Of a DNA stretch of 64,000 nt, positions 10,302 through 17,931 are shown piece after piece (within the stretch, counting starts at the first letter, position 1; the number at the start of each line of letters is the position of its first letter). Below the pieces are notes generated by a model that made no database searches, had not been told where the DNA came from, and saw nothing but the letters and a program-made list of their open reading frames with translations. The stretch spans positions 1 through 64,000 of the forward strand of contig NZ_JMHT01000046.1 in NCBI RefSeq assembly GCF_001905655.1. Reading direction: 5' to 3'. The stretch is from Mycobacterium sp. ST-F2 (GTDB lineage Bacteria > Actinomycetota > Actinomycetes > Mycobacteriales > Mycobacteriaceae). The translations under genes and the position numbers were made by a program.

Positions 10302-11524
10302 CTCGAATGCTGCCCGGCGGGCGGGTCGATCTCCGGGGCCCGACGGGGCTCGAACGGCTGAGTCGGAGGGGCCGGGGGTACCGGAGGTGCCGGAGGTGCC
10401 GACAACGACGGTGCACTGTAGCCGGGCTGCTGCACCGGGGTGCGGGCCTCGGCCTCGGCCTTCGCCACCGCCTGCGCGATGGCCGGGTCGGTCTGGGTGT
10501 TGAACCAGTCGGCGACCTCGTCGGCGTCGTCGTCTGCGGCGGGGGCAGGCTCGACGGGCGACGGCGTGTAGCGGAACACCCCGTCCTCCCCCGGGGCGCC
10601 GAGCAGTTTGGTGAAACCCTGTAGCGCAGAACCGAAGTCGCTGGGCACCACCCACACCTTGTTGGCCTCGCCCTTGGCCATCTGCGGCAGGGTCTGCAGG
10701 TACTGGTAGGCCAGCAGCTCCGGCGTCGGCCGGCCGGCCTTGATGGCCGCGAACGTCTTCTCGATGGCCTTCGCCTGCCCCTGGGCGTTCAGGTACTGGG
10801 CGGCACGTTCACCCTGGGCCCGCAGGATGCGGGACTGCCGGTCGGCCTCGGCGGCCAGGATCGCGGCCTGCTTGGCGCCCTCGGCGGCCAGAATCTGCGA
10901 CTGCTTCTGGCCCTCGGCCTGCTTGATGGACGCCTCCCGGGTGCCCTCCGCGGTCAGGATCATGGCGCGCTTCTCGCGGTCGGCGCGCATCTGCTTCTCC
11001 ATCGAATCCTGGATGGACGGCGGCGGGTCGATGCTGCGCAGCTCGACGCGCGCGACGCGCAGGCCCCACCGGCCGGTGGCCTCGTCGAGCACGCCGCGCA
11101 GCTGGGCGTTGATCTGGTCGCGGGAGGTCAGGGTCTGCTCCAGCGTCATGCCACCGACGACGTTGCGCAGCGTGGTGGTGGTCAGCTGCTCGACACCGAC
11201 GATGTAGTTGCTGATCTGGTACACCGCAGCCTGCGGGCTGGTCACCTGGAAGTAGACGACGGTGTCGATGTTGACCGTGAGGTTGTCCTCGGTGATCACC
11301 GGCTGCGGCGGGAACGAGACGACGCGCTCACGCAGGTCGACCCGGGCCCGGATCTTGTCGACGAACGGCAGCAGCAGCGTCAGCTGCCCCGAGACGGTCT
11401 TGCTGTAACGGCCCAGCCGCTCGATGACCGCCGCCTCGGCTTGCGGAATCAGCGCCACCGATTTGACCACCACCACGATGGCCAGCGCCACCAACATCAG
11501 CAGAAGAACAAGTGCACCAGTCAA
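10298..11524 (-). CDS. SPFH/band-7 domain protein (stomatin/flotillin-like)
   Basis: A 408-residue membrane scaffold protein. An N-terminal transmembrane helix (about 3-21) precedes the SPFH domain (VIERLGRYSKTVSGQLTLLLPF ... VVYFQVTSPQAAVYQISNY ... LRNVVGGMTLEQTLTSRDQIN). Then comes a long Ala/Glu/Lys/Gln-rich coiled coil (REASIKQAEGQKQSQILAAEGAKQAAILAAEADRQ), and a Pro-rich, poorly ordered tail. Such proteins oligomerise under the membrane and organise microdomains or proteases. Start is TTG at 11524, supported by AAGGGGAG 6 nt upstream. It lies directly after the NfeD-like gene; SPFH/NfeD pairing is a classic functional couple. Corresponds to Rv1488. Confidence 0.93.
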   Translation of the reverse strand: MTGALVLLLMLVALAIVVVVKSVALIPQAEAAVIERLGRYSKTVSGQLTLLLPFVDKIRARVDLRERVVSFPPQPVITEDNLTVNIDTVVYFQVTSPQAAVYQISNYIVGVEQLTTTTLRNVVGGMTLEQTLTSRDQINAQLRGVLDEATGRWGLRVARVELRSIDPPPSIQDSMEKQMRADREKRAMILTAEGTREASIKQAEGQKQSQILAAEGAKQAAILAAEADRQSRILRAQGERAAQYLNAQGQAKAIEKTFAAIKAGRPTPELLAYQYLQTLPQMAKGEANKVWVVPSDFGSALQGFTKLLGAPGEDGVFRYTPSPVEPAPAADDDADEVADWFNTQTDPAIAQAVAKAEAEARTPVQQPGYSAPSLSAPPAPPVPPAPPTQPFEPRRAPEIDPPAGQHSR

Positions 11525-11542
11525 TTTGAGCTCCCCTTGCGT

Positions 11543-11974
11543 TCAGATGGTCCGGTAGACCACAGCAGTCGCGCCGTCGATCTTCATCACGGTGACGTGA
11601 TCGCCGGGCTCGAAGACATCGTCGTCGTCCATCGGACGCGCCGTCCAGATTTCGCCGTCGAGTTTTACCTGGCCTTCATGGCGGGCCACCCGTTCCAGCA
11701 CCAGCGCGGTCTTGCCTTCCAGCGCCTTCACCGGTTCGGGCAGGCCCGCGGCGCCCAGTCGCTTGCGCAGCGTCGGCCGCACCAGAACCAGCAGCAGCAC
11801 CGACACGATCAGGAATGAGGCGCCGTCGGCCCAGATCGGCCAGTCGGTGGCCCAGCTCAGGCCCGCGGTCGCCAGCGCCCCGCCGGACAGCATGAGCAGG
11901 AACATGTCACCAGTCAGCGCTTCGGCGCCGGCAAGCCCGATCGCCAAGATGAGCCACAGCAACGGCACCGGCAT
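11543..11974 (-). CDS. NfeD-like membrane protein (partner of the SPFH protein)
   Basis: A 143-residue NfeD-family protein. It has hydrophobic helices at the N-terminus (PVPLLWLILAIGLAGAEALTG, FLLMLSGGALATAGLSW, FLIVSVLLLVLVRP) and a C-terminal OB-fold-like beta domain (GKTALVLERVARHEGQVKLDGEIWTARPMDDDDVFEPGDHVTV). It acts with SPFH/stomatin proteins, possibly recruiting or tuning membrane proteases. The ATG at 11974 is preceded by TACTCT 6 nt upstream and no ribosome site, so translation is probably leaderless. A longer upstream frame would run through that promoter. Followed by the SPFH gene 18 bp downstream; Rv1487-like. Confidence 0.9.
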   Translation of the reverse strand: MPVPLLWLILAIGLAGAEALTGDMFLLMLSGGALATAGLSWATDWPIWADGASFLIVSVLLLVLVRPTLRKRLGAAGLPEPVKALEGKTALVLERVARHEGQVKLDGEIWTARPMDDDDVFEPGDHVTVMKIDGATAVVYRTI

Positions 11975-11980
11975 GCGACC

Positions 11981-12024
11981 AGAGTAGCGCCTTGCAGGCT
12001 TTATGGGCCGCAACGTTTTACACT
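11981..12024. promoter_or_regulatory. divergent promoter pair giving leaderless mRNAs
   Basis: On the minus strand TACTCT (11986-11981) ends 6 nt before the NfeD-like ATG. On the plus strand TACACT (12019-12024) ends 9 nt before the ATG of the Rv1486c-like gene. Both fit the mycobacterial TANNNT -10 pattern, and neither gene has a Shine-Dalgarno. The two promoters are back to back within 60 bp. Confidence 0.55.
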
Positions 12025-12033
12025 GCGTGCATC

Positions 12034-12873
12034 ATGTGGTGTCCGAGTGTTTCGCTGACGGTGTGGGCCAATGCCTGGCATGCCGGCCTGGCCGCACCCG
12101 ACGACGTCCTGGATGCGTTATCGCCGTGGGCGCCAAGGCATTCCATCGCCGCGTACGACGCCGTCGCGGCCAGCCGGACCGGCCTGCCGTGGCCGGACCT
12201 GACCAACTACGGCGGCGTCACGTTGCTGCAGACGCTGCGCCACGCGGCCGGTGCCGCGCGCTCGGAACCGGCCCTGAACCTGGTACTGCCCGTACCCGGG
12301 GACGTCCGCGGACTGACACCGGGCACCCAGTTCCAGCAGGACGCGATCAGCGCGGGCGAGGCCGTCGTCGTCACCTCCAACTACGGCGAGGCCGTCGGGC
12401 TGGTCCCCGATTTCGAGTACGAGGACGACACCGACGACGCCGAGGTCAAGGCCCTGTCGTGGACGGTGTATTCGCTGCCGAGCGCGCCCGTGGTCGGCCA
12501 CTTCGACCTCGGCGAAGAGGAGTACCGGCTGCGCGACGCGGTCCGCTCCGCCGCCGACGCGCTCGGCCGACTGCGCGCCGAACCCGGTTCGGACATCGAG
12601 GATCCGCGCGAGATGGTCGAGCAGATTCTCGAAGCCGGGCACCTGCACAAGCTGCCGGACCATGCCCCCGCCCGCGCGGTGCGGGTGCTCGAGACCGCCG
12701 CCCACATCGACGCGATCGTCACCGTGAGCGCCGGGCTGGCACCCATCGGCCTGCAGAGCGCGTCGGAGATGCAGATCGCGAGCGAGGCCATGCGGCCGCT
12801 GTCCGACATCGTGCGCTCCGCCCGCCTGGCCGCCGTGACGGCCATCCTGCATTCCGCGTGGGAGACGTACTAG
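12034..12873 (+). CDS. conserved mycobacterial protein of unknown function (Rv1486c-like)
   Basis: A 279-residue soluble protein without signal peptide or membrane helices. Recognisable only as the mycobacterial family seen at this locus (MWCPSVSLTVWANAW... LPVPGDVRGL... SAGLAPIGLQSASE ... VTAILHSAWETY). It is rich in Ala, Val and acidic residues and has an Asp/Glu stretch (EYEDDTDDAEVKAL). No catalytic motif identified. The ATG at 12034 is preceded by TACACT 9 nt upstream and no ribosome site, so a leaderless or near-leaderless mRNA is likely. It converges with hemH, only 5 bp between stops. The conserved location beside hemH-inhA does not prove a heme or lipid role. Confidence 0.85.
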   Translation: MWCPSVSLTVWANAWHAGLAAPDDVLDALSPWAPRHSIAAYDAVAASRTGLPWPDLTNYGGVTLLQTLRHAAGAARSEPALNLVLPVPGDVRGLTPGTQFQQDAISAGEAVVVTSNYGEAVGLVPDFEYEDDTDDAEVKALSWTVYSLPSAPVVGHFDLGEEEYRLRDAVRSAADALGRLRAEPGSDIEDPREMVEQILEAGHLHKLPDHAPARAVRVLETAAHIDAIVTVSAGLAPIGLQSASEMQIASEAMRPLSDIVRSARLAAVTAILHSAWETY

Positions 12874-12878
12874 CCGCG

Positions 12879-13898
12879 CTACGGCGTCGCGCCGCCTGCC
12901 ACGCATGCCGCGGAACCCTGGCAGCCCGTACCGTTCCAGCTGCTTCCGCATCCGGGCACCGGGTCGGCACCGGTGACCCGAGCCGGCGCGGCATCGGTCC
13001 GCAACTCCTCGATCAACGCTGCGGCCAGCTTCGCGTAACGCCGGTCGGCATTGGGAGTTGCCGTGCGCACCAACGTGATTCCGGCCTCGGCGGCCTGTTG
13101 GGCAAGCTCGTTGTCCAGGTCCCACACCACTTCGATGTGGTCGGCGACGAACCCGATGGGACACACCACGACGGCACTCGTGCCCGCATCGGCGAGCGTG
13201 GCCAGATGGTCGGACACGTCGGGTTCCAGCCACGGCACCTGAGGCGGTCCCGACCGCGACTGCCACACCAGGTCGTAGTCACCCACCCCGACGGCCTCAG
13301 CGACCAGACCCGCCGCGTACGCCACCTGCCGGCTGTACAGGCGCGGTCCGTACCGCTCGTCGGCGGCCACCGGGATGGAGTGCGCCGTGAACACCAGTCG
13401 CGCGCCGGACGGCGCGGAATGCAAAGCCTGCGAGACGAATTCGGCATACATCTCGACAAACAGCGGATGATCGAAGTACTGCCGCAACTTCACCAGTTCC
13501 GGCGCTTGCGGTCCCGCCGCGGCCCGGCCGCGCGCGATGTCCTCCACATACTGCTGGCAGCTCGAGTAGCCGCCCCACGCGGACGTCGTGAACACCGCGG
13601 CCCGGCGCACCCCGTTGTCCCGCATGGCGGTGACGGTGTCCTCGACGTACGGGTCCCAGTTGCGGTTGCCGAAGTAGACCGGCAGATCAGGCATCGCCGC
13701 CTCGAGCTCCGCGATCAAGGCACGGTTGATGCCGTTGATCGGCGAAACACCCCCGAAATGCAGGTAGTGCTCGGCTACTTCGTCGAGCCGTGCCGGCGGG
13801 ATGTTGCGGCCGCGAGTGACGTTCTCCAGGAACGGACGGACGTCCTCGGGACCTTCGGGTCCGCCGAACGACAGCAACAGCAATGCGTCGAATTCCAC
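12879..13898 (-). CDS. hemH: ferrochelatase
   Basis: A 339-residue ferrochelatase/coproporphyrin ferrochelatase that inserts Fe2+ into a porphyrin; actinobacterial members act on coproporphyrin III. Family motifs: LLLLSFGGPEGPEDVRPFLENV, YFGNRNWDPYVEDTV and the active-site His in VFTAHSIPV. It has one internal Cys (C114) and three Cys in the last 25 residues (C317, C326, C332). This agrees with the [2Fe-2S] cluster known in the mycobacterial enzyme. GTG start at 13898 with GAGGAGG upstream. It follows inhA on the same strand after about 85 bp containing a hairpin, so it is probably the third gene of the fabG1-inhA-hemH operon, tying heme synthesis to mycolic-acid genes. Confidence 0.95.
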   Translation of the reverse strand: MEFDALLLLSFGGPEGPEDVRPFLENVTRGRNIPPARLDEVAEHYLHFGGVSPINGINRALIAELEAAMPDLPVYFGNRNWDPYVEDTVTAMRDNGVRRAAVFTTSAWGGYSSCQQYVEDIARGRAAAGPQAPELVKLRQYFDHPLFVEMYAEFVSQALHSAPSGARLVFTAHSIPVAADERYGPRLYSRQVAYAAGLVAEAVGVGDYDLVWQSRSGPPQVPWLEPDVSDHLATLADAGTSAVVVCPIGFVADHIEVVWDLDNELAQQAAEAGITLVRTATPNADRRYAKLAAALIEELRTDAAPARVTGADPVPGCGSSWNGTGCQGSAACVAGGATP

Positions 13899-13920
13899 GT
13901 GTTTCGCCCCTCCTCAGACG

Positions 13921-13965
13921 CGAAACGGCGCCCCGGCAGCCGAAGCCTGCTGGAACGCCGTTTCG
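13921..13965. terminator. hairpin between inhA and hemH
   Basis: The arms CGAAACGGCG (13921-13930) and CGCCGTTTCG (13956-13965) are perfectly complementary over 10 bp, enclosing 25 nt that can pair further (GGCAG with CTGCT). There is no U-tract. It may attenuate read-through, or protect or cut the transcript between inhA and hemH, rather than being a strong terminator. Confidence 0.45.
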
Positions 13966-13982
13966 GCGGAAAACAATTCAGA

Positions 13983-14792
13983 TCAGAGCAGCTGGGTGCT
14001 GGCGCCACCGTCGGCGTAGATGATCGAGCCGGTGGTGGCGGGCAGCCACTCGGACAGCAGCGCACAGACGGTCTTGGCGACCGGCGTCGGGTCCTTCATG
14101 TTCCAGCCGATCGGCGCGCGCTGATCCCAGCCCTCTTCCAGCAGCTGCATCTGCTGGCCGGCCTCGTCACCCAGCGCACCACCGACGATGGCGCTCATGG
14201 CCAGCGTCCGGATGGGGCCTGCCGCAACGAGATTGGAACGCACGCCGAACTTGCCGGCCTCACGCGCGACAAACCGGTTGACCGACTCGAGGGCGCTCTT
14301 GGCGACCGTCATCCAGTTATAGGCGGGCATGGCGCGGGTCGGGTCGAAATCCATGCCGACGATGCCGCCGCCTTCGTTCATGATCGGCAGCACCGCCTTG
14401 GCCAGCGAGGCGTAGGAGTACGCCGAGATGTGGATACCCTTGGCGACGTCCTCGTAGGGCGCGTCGAAGAACGGGTTGACGCCCATGCCACTCTGCGGCA
14501 TGAAGCCGATGGAGTGCACGACGCCGTCGAGCTTGTTGCCCTCGCCGATCACCTCGGTGACGCGCTCGCCGAGCGAGGCCAGGTGCTCCTCGTTCTGCAC
14601 GTCGAGCTCCAGCAGCGGCGCCGGGTTCGGCAGCCGGTCGGCGATGCGCTGGATGAGCTTCATCCGGTCGAAGCCGGTGAGCACCAGCTCGGCACCCTGC
14701 TCCTGAGCGACCTTCGCGATGTGGAACGCGATGGACGAGTCGGTGATGATCCCGGTGACGAGGATCCGCTTGCCTTCGAGCAAACCTGCCAT
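13983..14792 (-). CDS. inhA: NADH-dependent enoyl-[ACP] reductase InhA
   Basis: A 269-residue short-chain dehydrogenase-type enoyl reductase of FAS-II, the last step of meromycolate elongation and the target of isoniazid-NAD, ethionamide and triclosan. It has the same length as the M. tuberculosis enzyme, with collinear motifs: GIITDSSIAFHIA (nucleotide loop), HSIGFMPQ containing the NADH-contacting Ser94, and the catalytic region YNWMTVAKSALES with Tyr158 and Lys165. The residues usually changed in isoniazid resistance (Ser94 and the 21 region) look wild type. ATG start with AAGGAG 9 nt upstream. It lies 42 bp after fabG1 on the same strand and is co-transcribed from the fabG1 promoter. Confidence 0.98.
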   Translation of the reverse strand: MAGLLEGKRILVTGIITDSSIAFHIAKVAQEQGAELVLTGFDRMKLIQRIADRLPNPAPLLELDVQNEEHLASLGERVTEVIGEGNKLDGVVHSIGFMPQSGMGVNPFFDAPYEDVAKGIHISAYSYASLAKAVLPIMNEGGGIVGMDFDPTRAMPAYNWMTVAKSALESVNRFVAREAGKFGVRSNLVAAGPIRTLAMSAIVGGALGDEAGQQMQLLEEGWDQRAPIGWNMKDPTPVAKTVCALLSEWLPATTGSIIYADGGASTQLL

Positions 14793-14834
14793 TGTGCTGA
14801 CTCCTTTAAGTTCTGGTAAGCCAAAGAATTCGGG

Positions 14835-15599
14835 TCAGTGACCCATGCCCATGCCGCCGTCGACGGGGATGACCGCACCGGCGATGTAGCCGGCATCCTC
14901 GGACGCCAGGAAGCTGACGGCACCCGCGACCTCTTCGGCGGTGCCGACGCGCTTGGCCGGGATGAACTCGAGCGCACCTTCCTGGATGCGTTCGTCGAGG
15001 GCGCGCGTCATCTCGGTGTCGATGTATCCGGGGGCGACGACGTTGGCGGTGACGCCGGCCTTGGAGAGCTCACGCGAGATGGAGCGGGCCATGCCGATCA
15101 GGCCGGCCTTGGCCGCGGCGTAGTTGGCCTGGTTGCCGATGCCCCACATGCCCGAGACCGAGCCGATGTAGATGATGCGGCCGAAACGCTTGCGCTGCAT
15201 GCTGCGTGACGCGCGCTGCGTCACCCGGAACGCGCCGGTGAGGTTGGCGTTGATGACCTCGGTGAACCGCTCCTCGGTCATGCGCATCAGGAACGCGTCC
15301 TTGGAGATACCGGCGTTGGACACCAGCACCTCGACCGGGCCCTGGTGCTCCTCGACCTCTTTGAACGCACGGTCGATGGCCTCGGTGTCGGTGACGTCAC
15401 ACTCGACGCCGAACAGGCCCTCGGGCGCACCCGAACCGCGGTGGGTCACCGCGACCTTGTGGCCGTCCGCGGCCAGACGCTGCGCGATGGCCAGGCCGAT
15501 ACCCCGGTTACCACCGGTGACCAGCACAGAACGGGAAACAAAGGCCGGACGGCCGGGTGCAGGCGTGGCTGCATCCTCGGTGGCAACAGTGTCACTCAT
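14835..15599 (-). CDS. fabG1: 3-oxoacyl-[ACP] reductase FabG1 (MabA)
   Basis: A 254-residue SDR enzyme that reduces beta-ketoacyl-AcpM with NADPH in FAS-II. Motifs: TGGNRGIG (cofactor loop), SNAGIS, the catalytic GSVSGMWGIGNQANYAAAKAG with the Ser-Tyr-Lys triad, and the C-terminal PVDGGMGMGH identical in style to mycobacterial MabA. I choose the ATG at 15599 over a TTG at 15608. The TTG overlaps the -10 hexamer TAAGTT, which ends 7 nt before the ATG, and there is no ribosome site, so the mRNA is probably leaderless. First gene of fabG1-inhA-hemH. The N-terminal tail before FVSRSV is a little longer than in M. tuberculosis. Confidence 0.96.
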   Translation of the reverse strand: MSDTVATEDAATPAPGRPAFVSRSVLVTGGNRGIGLAIAQRLAADGHKVAVTHRGSGAPEGLFGVECDVTDTEAIDRAFKEVEEHQGPVEVLVSNAGISKDAFLMRMTEERFTEVINANLTGAFRVTQRASRSMQRKRFGRIIYIGSVSGMWGIGNQANYAAAKAGLIGMARSISRELSKAGVTANVVAPGYIDTEMTRALDERIQEGALEFIPAKRVGTAEEVAGAVSFLASEDAGYIAGAVIPVDGGMGMGH

Positions 15600-15606
15600 G
15601 CTGGTC

Positions 15607-15615
15607 AACTTATCG
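15607..15615 (-). promoter_or_regulatory. fabG1-inhA promoter -10 region
   Basis: The minus strand reads CGATAAGTT (15615-15607) and then 7 nt to the fabG1 ATG, so TAAGTT is the likely -10. The core GACGATA(A/G)GTT matches what I recall of the M. tuberculosis mabA promoter, where the -15C>T and T-8 isoniazid/ethionamide resistance mutations fall. The equivalent C (opposite G15615) and T are wild type here. Confidence 0.6.
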
Positions 15616-15686
15616 TCTTTGCCGGTGCAGCCCGAAATCGGCTCGCCACGACGGCGAGCCGTCCGATGAACTCTGTGTGTTGACAG

Positions 15687-16637
15687 CTACCGGGCCGCTG
15701 CCATGGCACCGCGGCGCCGGTTCGCCACGAAGCGGACGACGTCGGCGATCCAGTCCCGGTCGGTGCGCAGCGTCAGCAGCGGGGCATCACAACGGCGCAG
15801 CGTGCGGGCCACTTCGTCACGGTGGGCCTGGGCGGCCCGGGCGAAGTCGTCCCGAAGTTGCTCGTCGATGGTGAATTCCTTGGTGATGCCGGACTCGGCA
15901 TCCTGCAGGACGACGTCGCCGATGGCCGGCAGCTCCACGTCGCGCGGGTCGATGATCTCGATGCCCAGCACCTCATGGCGCCCCGAGATGGCCCGCAGCG
16001 GGCGCATCCAGTTGATGGGCCCCAGGAAGTCACTGATGATGACCGCCATGCCGCGCCGCCGTTCCGGCCGCCGCAGCGCGTCGATGGCGGCGGCCAGGTC
16101 GCCGCGGACCCCGGGCGGGGCCTTGGGCGTGGTGGCGATGGCGCGCAGCAGTTCCTGCTCGTGCAGCCGGCCGGACAGCGCGGGGACGCGGCGCACGGTG
16201 TCGCCGTTGGAGATGACGGCGCCGAGCCGGTTGCCGCCACCGCTGTTGAGGAACGCGATGGCGGCCGCCGCGGCGACGGCCAGATCCCGCTTCTCACAGC
16301 CGGCGGTGCCGAAGTCCAGGCTCGCCGACATGTCGACGACCAGCCAGGTCTCCAGCTCCCGGTCGGCGATCATCTGCCGGACGTGCGGATGCGTCGTGCG
16401 GGCCGTGACAGACCAGTCCATGCGCCGCACGTCGTCGCCGGGCTGGTAGAGCCGCGACTCCCCCGGCTCGGAGCCCGGGCCGGGAATCAGGCCCTGGTGG
16501 TCGCCGTGCAGCACCCCGTCGAGCTTGCGCCTGACGGTGAGCTCGAGCTTGCGCAGCGCGGCCGACAGTTCGGGATCGCGAATCTGGCCGCGCTGCAACG
16601 ACGGCAGATCGACGGAACGGCCTGCCTTGTCGGTCAC
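15687..16637 (-). CDS. DUF58 (VWA-like) protein of the MoxR system, Rv1480-like
   Basis: A 316-residue DUF58 protein. The diagnostic segment is YQPGDDVRRMDWSVTARTTHPHVRQ, followed by a von Willebrand A-like core with a MIDAS-type motif in WLVVDMSASLDFG and later VIISDFLGP. Such proteins pair with MoxR AAA+ ATPases in metal insertion or complex assembly. GTG start at 16637 overlaps the moxR1 stop as GTGA, so the two are translationally coupled. In M. tuberculosis a further VWA membrane protein (Rv1481) and Rv1482c lie before fabG1. Here only 87 bp separate this gene from fabG1, so those genes are missing. Confidence 0.9.
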   Translation of the reverse strand: MTDKAGRSVDLPSLQRGQIRDPELSAALRKLELTVRRKLDGVLHGDHQGLIPGPGSEPGESRLYQPGDDVRRMDWSVTARTTHPHVRQMIADRELETWLVVDMSASLDFGTAGCEKRDLAVAAAAAIAFLNSGGGNRLGAVISNGDTVRRVPALSGRLHEQELLRAIATTPKAPPGVRGDLAAAIDALRRPERRRGMAVIISDFLGPINWMRPLRAISGRHEVLGIEIIDPRDVELPAIGDVVLQDAESGITKEFTIDEQLRDDFARAAQAHRDEVARTLRRCDAPLLTLRTDRDWIADVVRFVANRRRGAMAAAR

Positions 16638-17782
16638 CGGCCGGGCGCCCCAGCTGCGCCGGCCATCACGGGCGGAACCGAATGTCCTTGCTGCGGAATG
16701 GCATTCACCTGCGGCAGCGCGACGGTCTGCAAGATGCGGTTGATGACGGTCTCGGCGGAGATCTCGTCGGCGAGCGCGTCGTAGGTGAGCACGAGACGGT
16801 GCCGCAGCACGTCCGGGATGACCTCGACGACGTCCTGCGGGATGACGTAGTCGCGGCCGCGCACGAGGGCCAGCGCCCGCGAGGCGCTGATGATGCCGAG
16901 CGAGGCACGCGGCGAGGCGCCGTAGGCGATCCACGCCTTGGCGTCGGGCATGCCGAACTTCTCCGGCTCACGCGTCGCGGTGACGATGCGCACCACGTAG
17001 TCGACGAGCGCGTGGTGGACGAAGTTGTTGGCCGCCACCTCCTGCAGGTGCAGCAGGTCGTCGGTGGTGAGGATCTGCTTGGGCTCCGGCGGCTTGACGC
17101 CCATCCGGTAGATGATCTCGCGCTCTTCCTCGGGCGACGGATAACCGACGTTGAGCTTGAACAGGAATCGGTCACGCTGCGCTTCCGGCAGCTGGTAGAC
17201 GCCCTCCTGCTCGATGGGGTTCTGGGTCGCCATGACCAGGAAGGGGCTGGGCAGCGGGAAGGTCTTGCCACCGATGGAGATCTTGCGCTCCGCCATGACC
17301 TCCAGCAGCGCCGACTGCACCTTGGCAGGCGCACGGTTGATCTCGTCGGCGAGCAGGAAGTTGACCATCACGGGGCCGAGTTCGATGTCGAACTCTTCCT
17401 TGCCGACCCGGTAGATGCGAGTACCGACGATGTCGGTGGGCACCAGGTCGGGGGTGAACTGGATGCGGGCGAACGAGCCGCCGACGACCTTGGCGAAGGT
17501 CTCCACAGCCAGGGTCTTGGCGACACCCGGCACGCCTTCGAGCAGCACGTGGCCCTTGGCCAGCAGACCGACGAGCATGCGCTCGACCAGCTGGTCCTGG
17601 CCGACGATGATGCGCTTGACCTCGAAGATCGCGCGTTCGAGGGTGTGCACCTCGGACTGCAACGCGCCGCTGACAGGCTGCTGCGCGGTGGGTGCGGCGT
17701 GCGCCCCGGGCGGGTAGCCCTGCGTGGGGGCCGGGCCTGGGTAGCCTCCGGCGCCCTCCAGCGGCCCACTCGGTGACGTCAT
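16634..17782 (-). CDS. moxR1: MoxR-family AAA+ ATPase
   Basis: A 382-residue AAA+ ATPase. A Pro/Gly/Ala-rich N-terminal extension (about residues 1-38) precedes the ATPase core. Walker A is GVPGVAKT (83-90) and Walker B LADEINRAPAKVQSALLEVM. Sensor-type segments are MATQNPIEQEGVYQLPEAQRDRF and the lid domain is ASPRASLGIISASRALAL. MoxR proteins act as chaperone-like ATPases with VWA partners; M. tuberculosis MoxR1 has been connected with RipA folding. ATG start with GGGAGG upstream. Its DUF58 partner follows in a GTGA overlap, and ripA-ripB lie just upstream on the same strand. Confidence 0.95.
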   Translation of the reverse strand: MTSPSGPLEGAGGYPGPAPTQGYPPGAHAAPTAQQPVSGALQSEVHTLERAIFEVKRIIVGQDQLVERMLVGLLAKGHVLLEGVPGVAKTLAVETFAKVVGGSFARIQFTPDLVPTDIVGTRIYRVGKEEFDIELGPVMVNFLLADEINRAPAKVQSALLEVMAERKISIGGKTFPLPSPFLVMATQNPIEQEGVYQLPEAQRDRFLFKLNVGYPSPEEEREIIYRMGVKPPEPKQILTTDDLLHLQEVAANNFVHHALVDYVVRIVTATREPEKFGMPDAKAWIAYGASPRASLGIISASRALALVRGRDYVIPQDVVEVIPDVLRHRLVLTYDALADEISAETVINRILQTVALPQVNAIPQQGHSVPPVMAGAAGAPGR

Positions 17783-17931
17783 CTAGCTTCCTCCCACGGT
17801 TGTTACGGCCGGTCGTCCGGCGCAAAGTCGCTGGTCTAGCGGGTAGCCGCCAATATAGCGGCGCGCCCGGACTCAACTATTCCAGGCGGCTGCGTGTCCG
17901 TCGACGTTGGCACGACAGACTTAGGTGATTA
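17783..17931 (-). promoter_or_regulatory. ripB-moxR1 intergenic region with likely moxR1 promoter
   Basis: On the minus strand a TATATT -10-like hexamer lies at 17857-17852, flanked by GCCGC/GCGGC arms that could form a small hairpin across it. No matching -35 is evident. This would let moxR1 be expressed separately from ripA-ripB. Confidence 0.35.

Noticed and set aside
12003..14819. A 938-codon frame on the plus strand across the Rv1486c-like gene, hemH and inhA
   Set aside because: It is antisense to hemH and inhA; composition is Arg/Gly/His-rich and has no family features.
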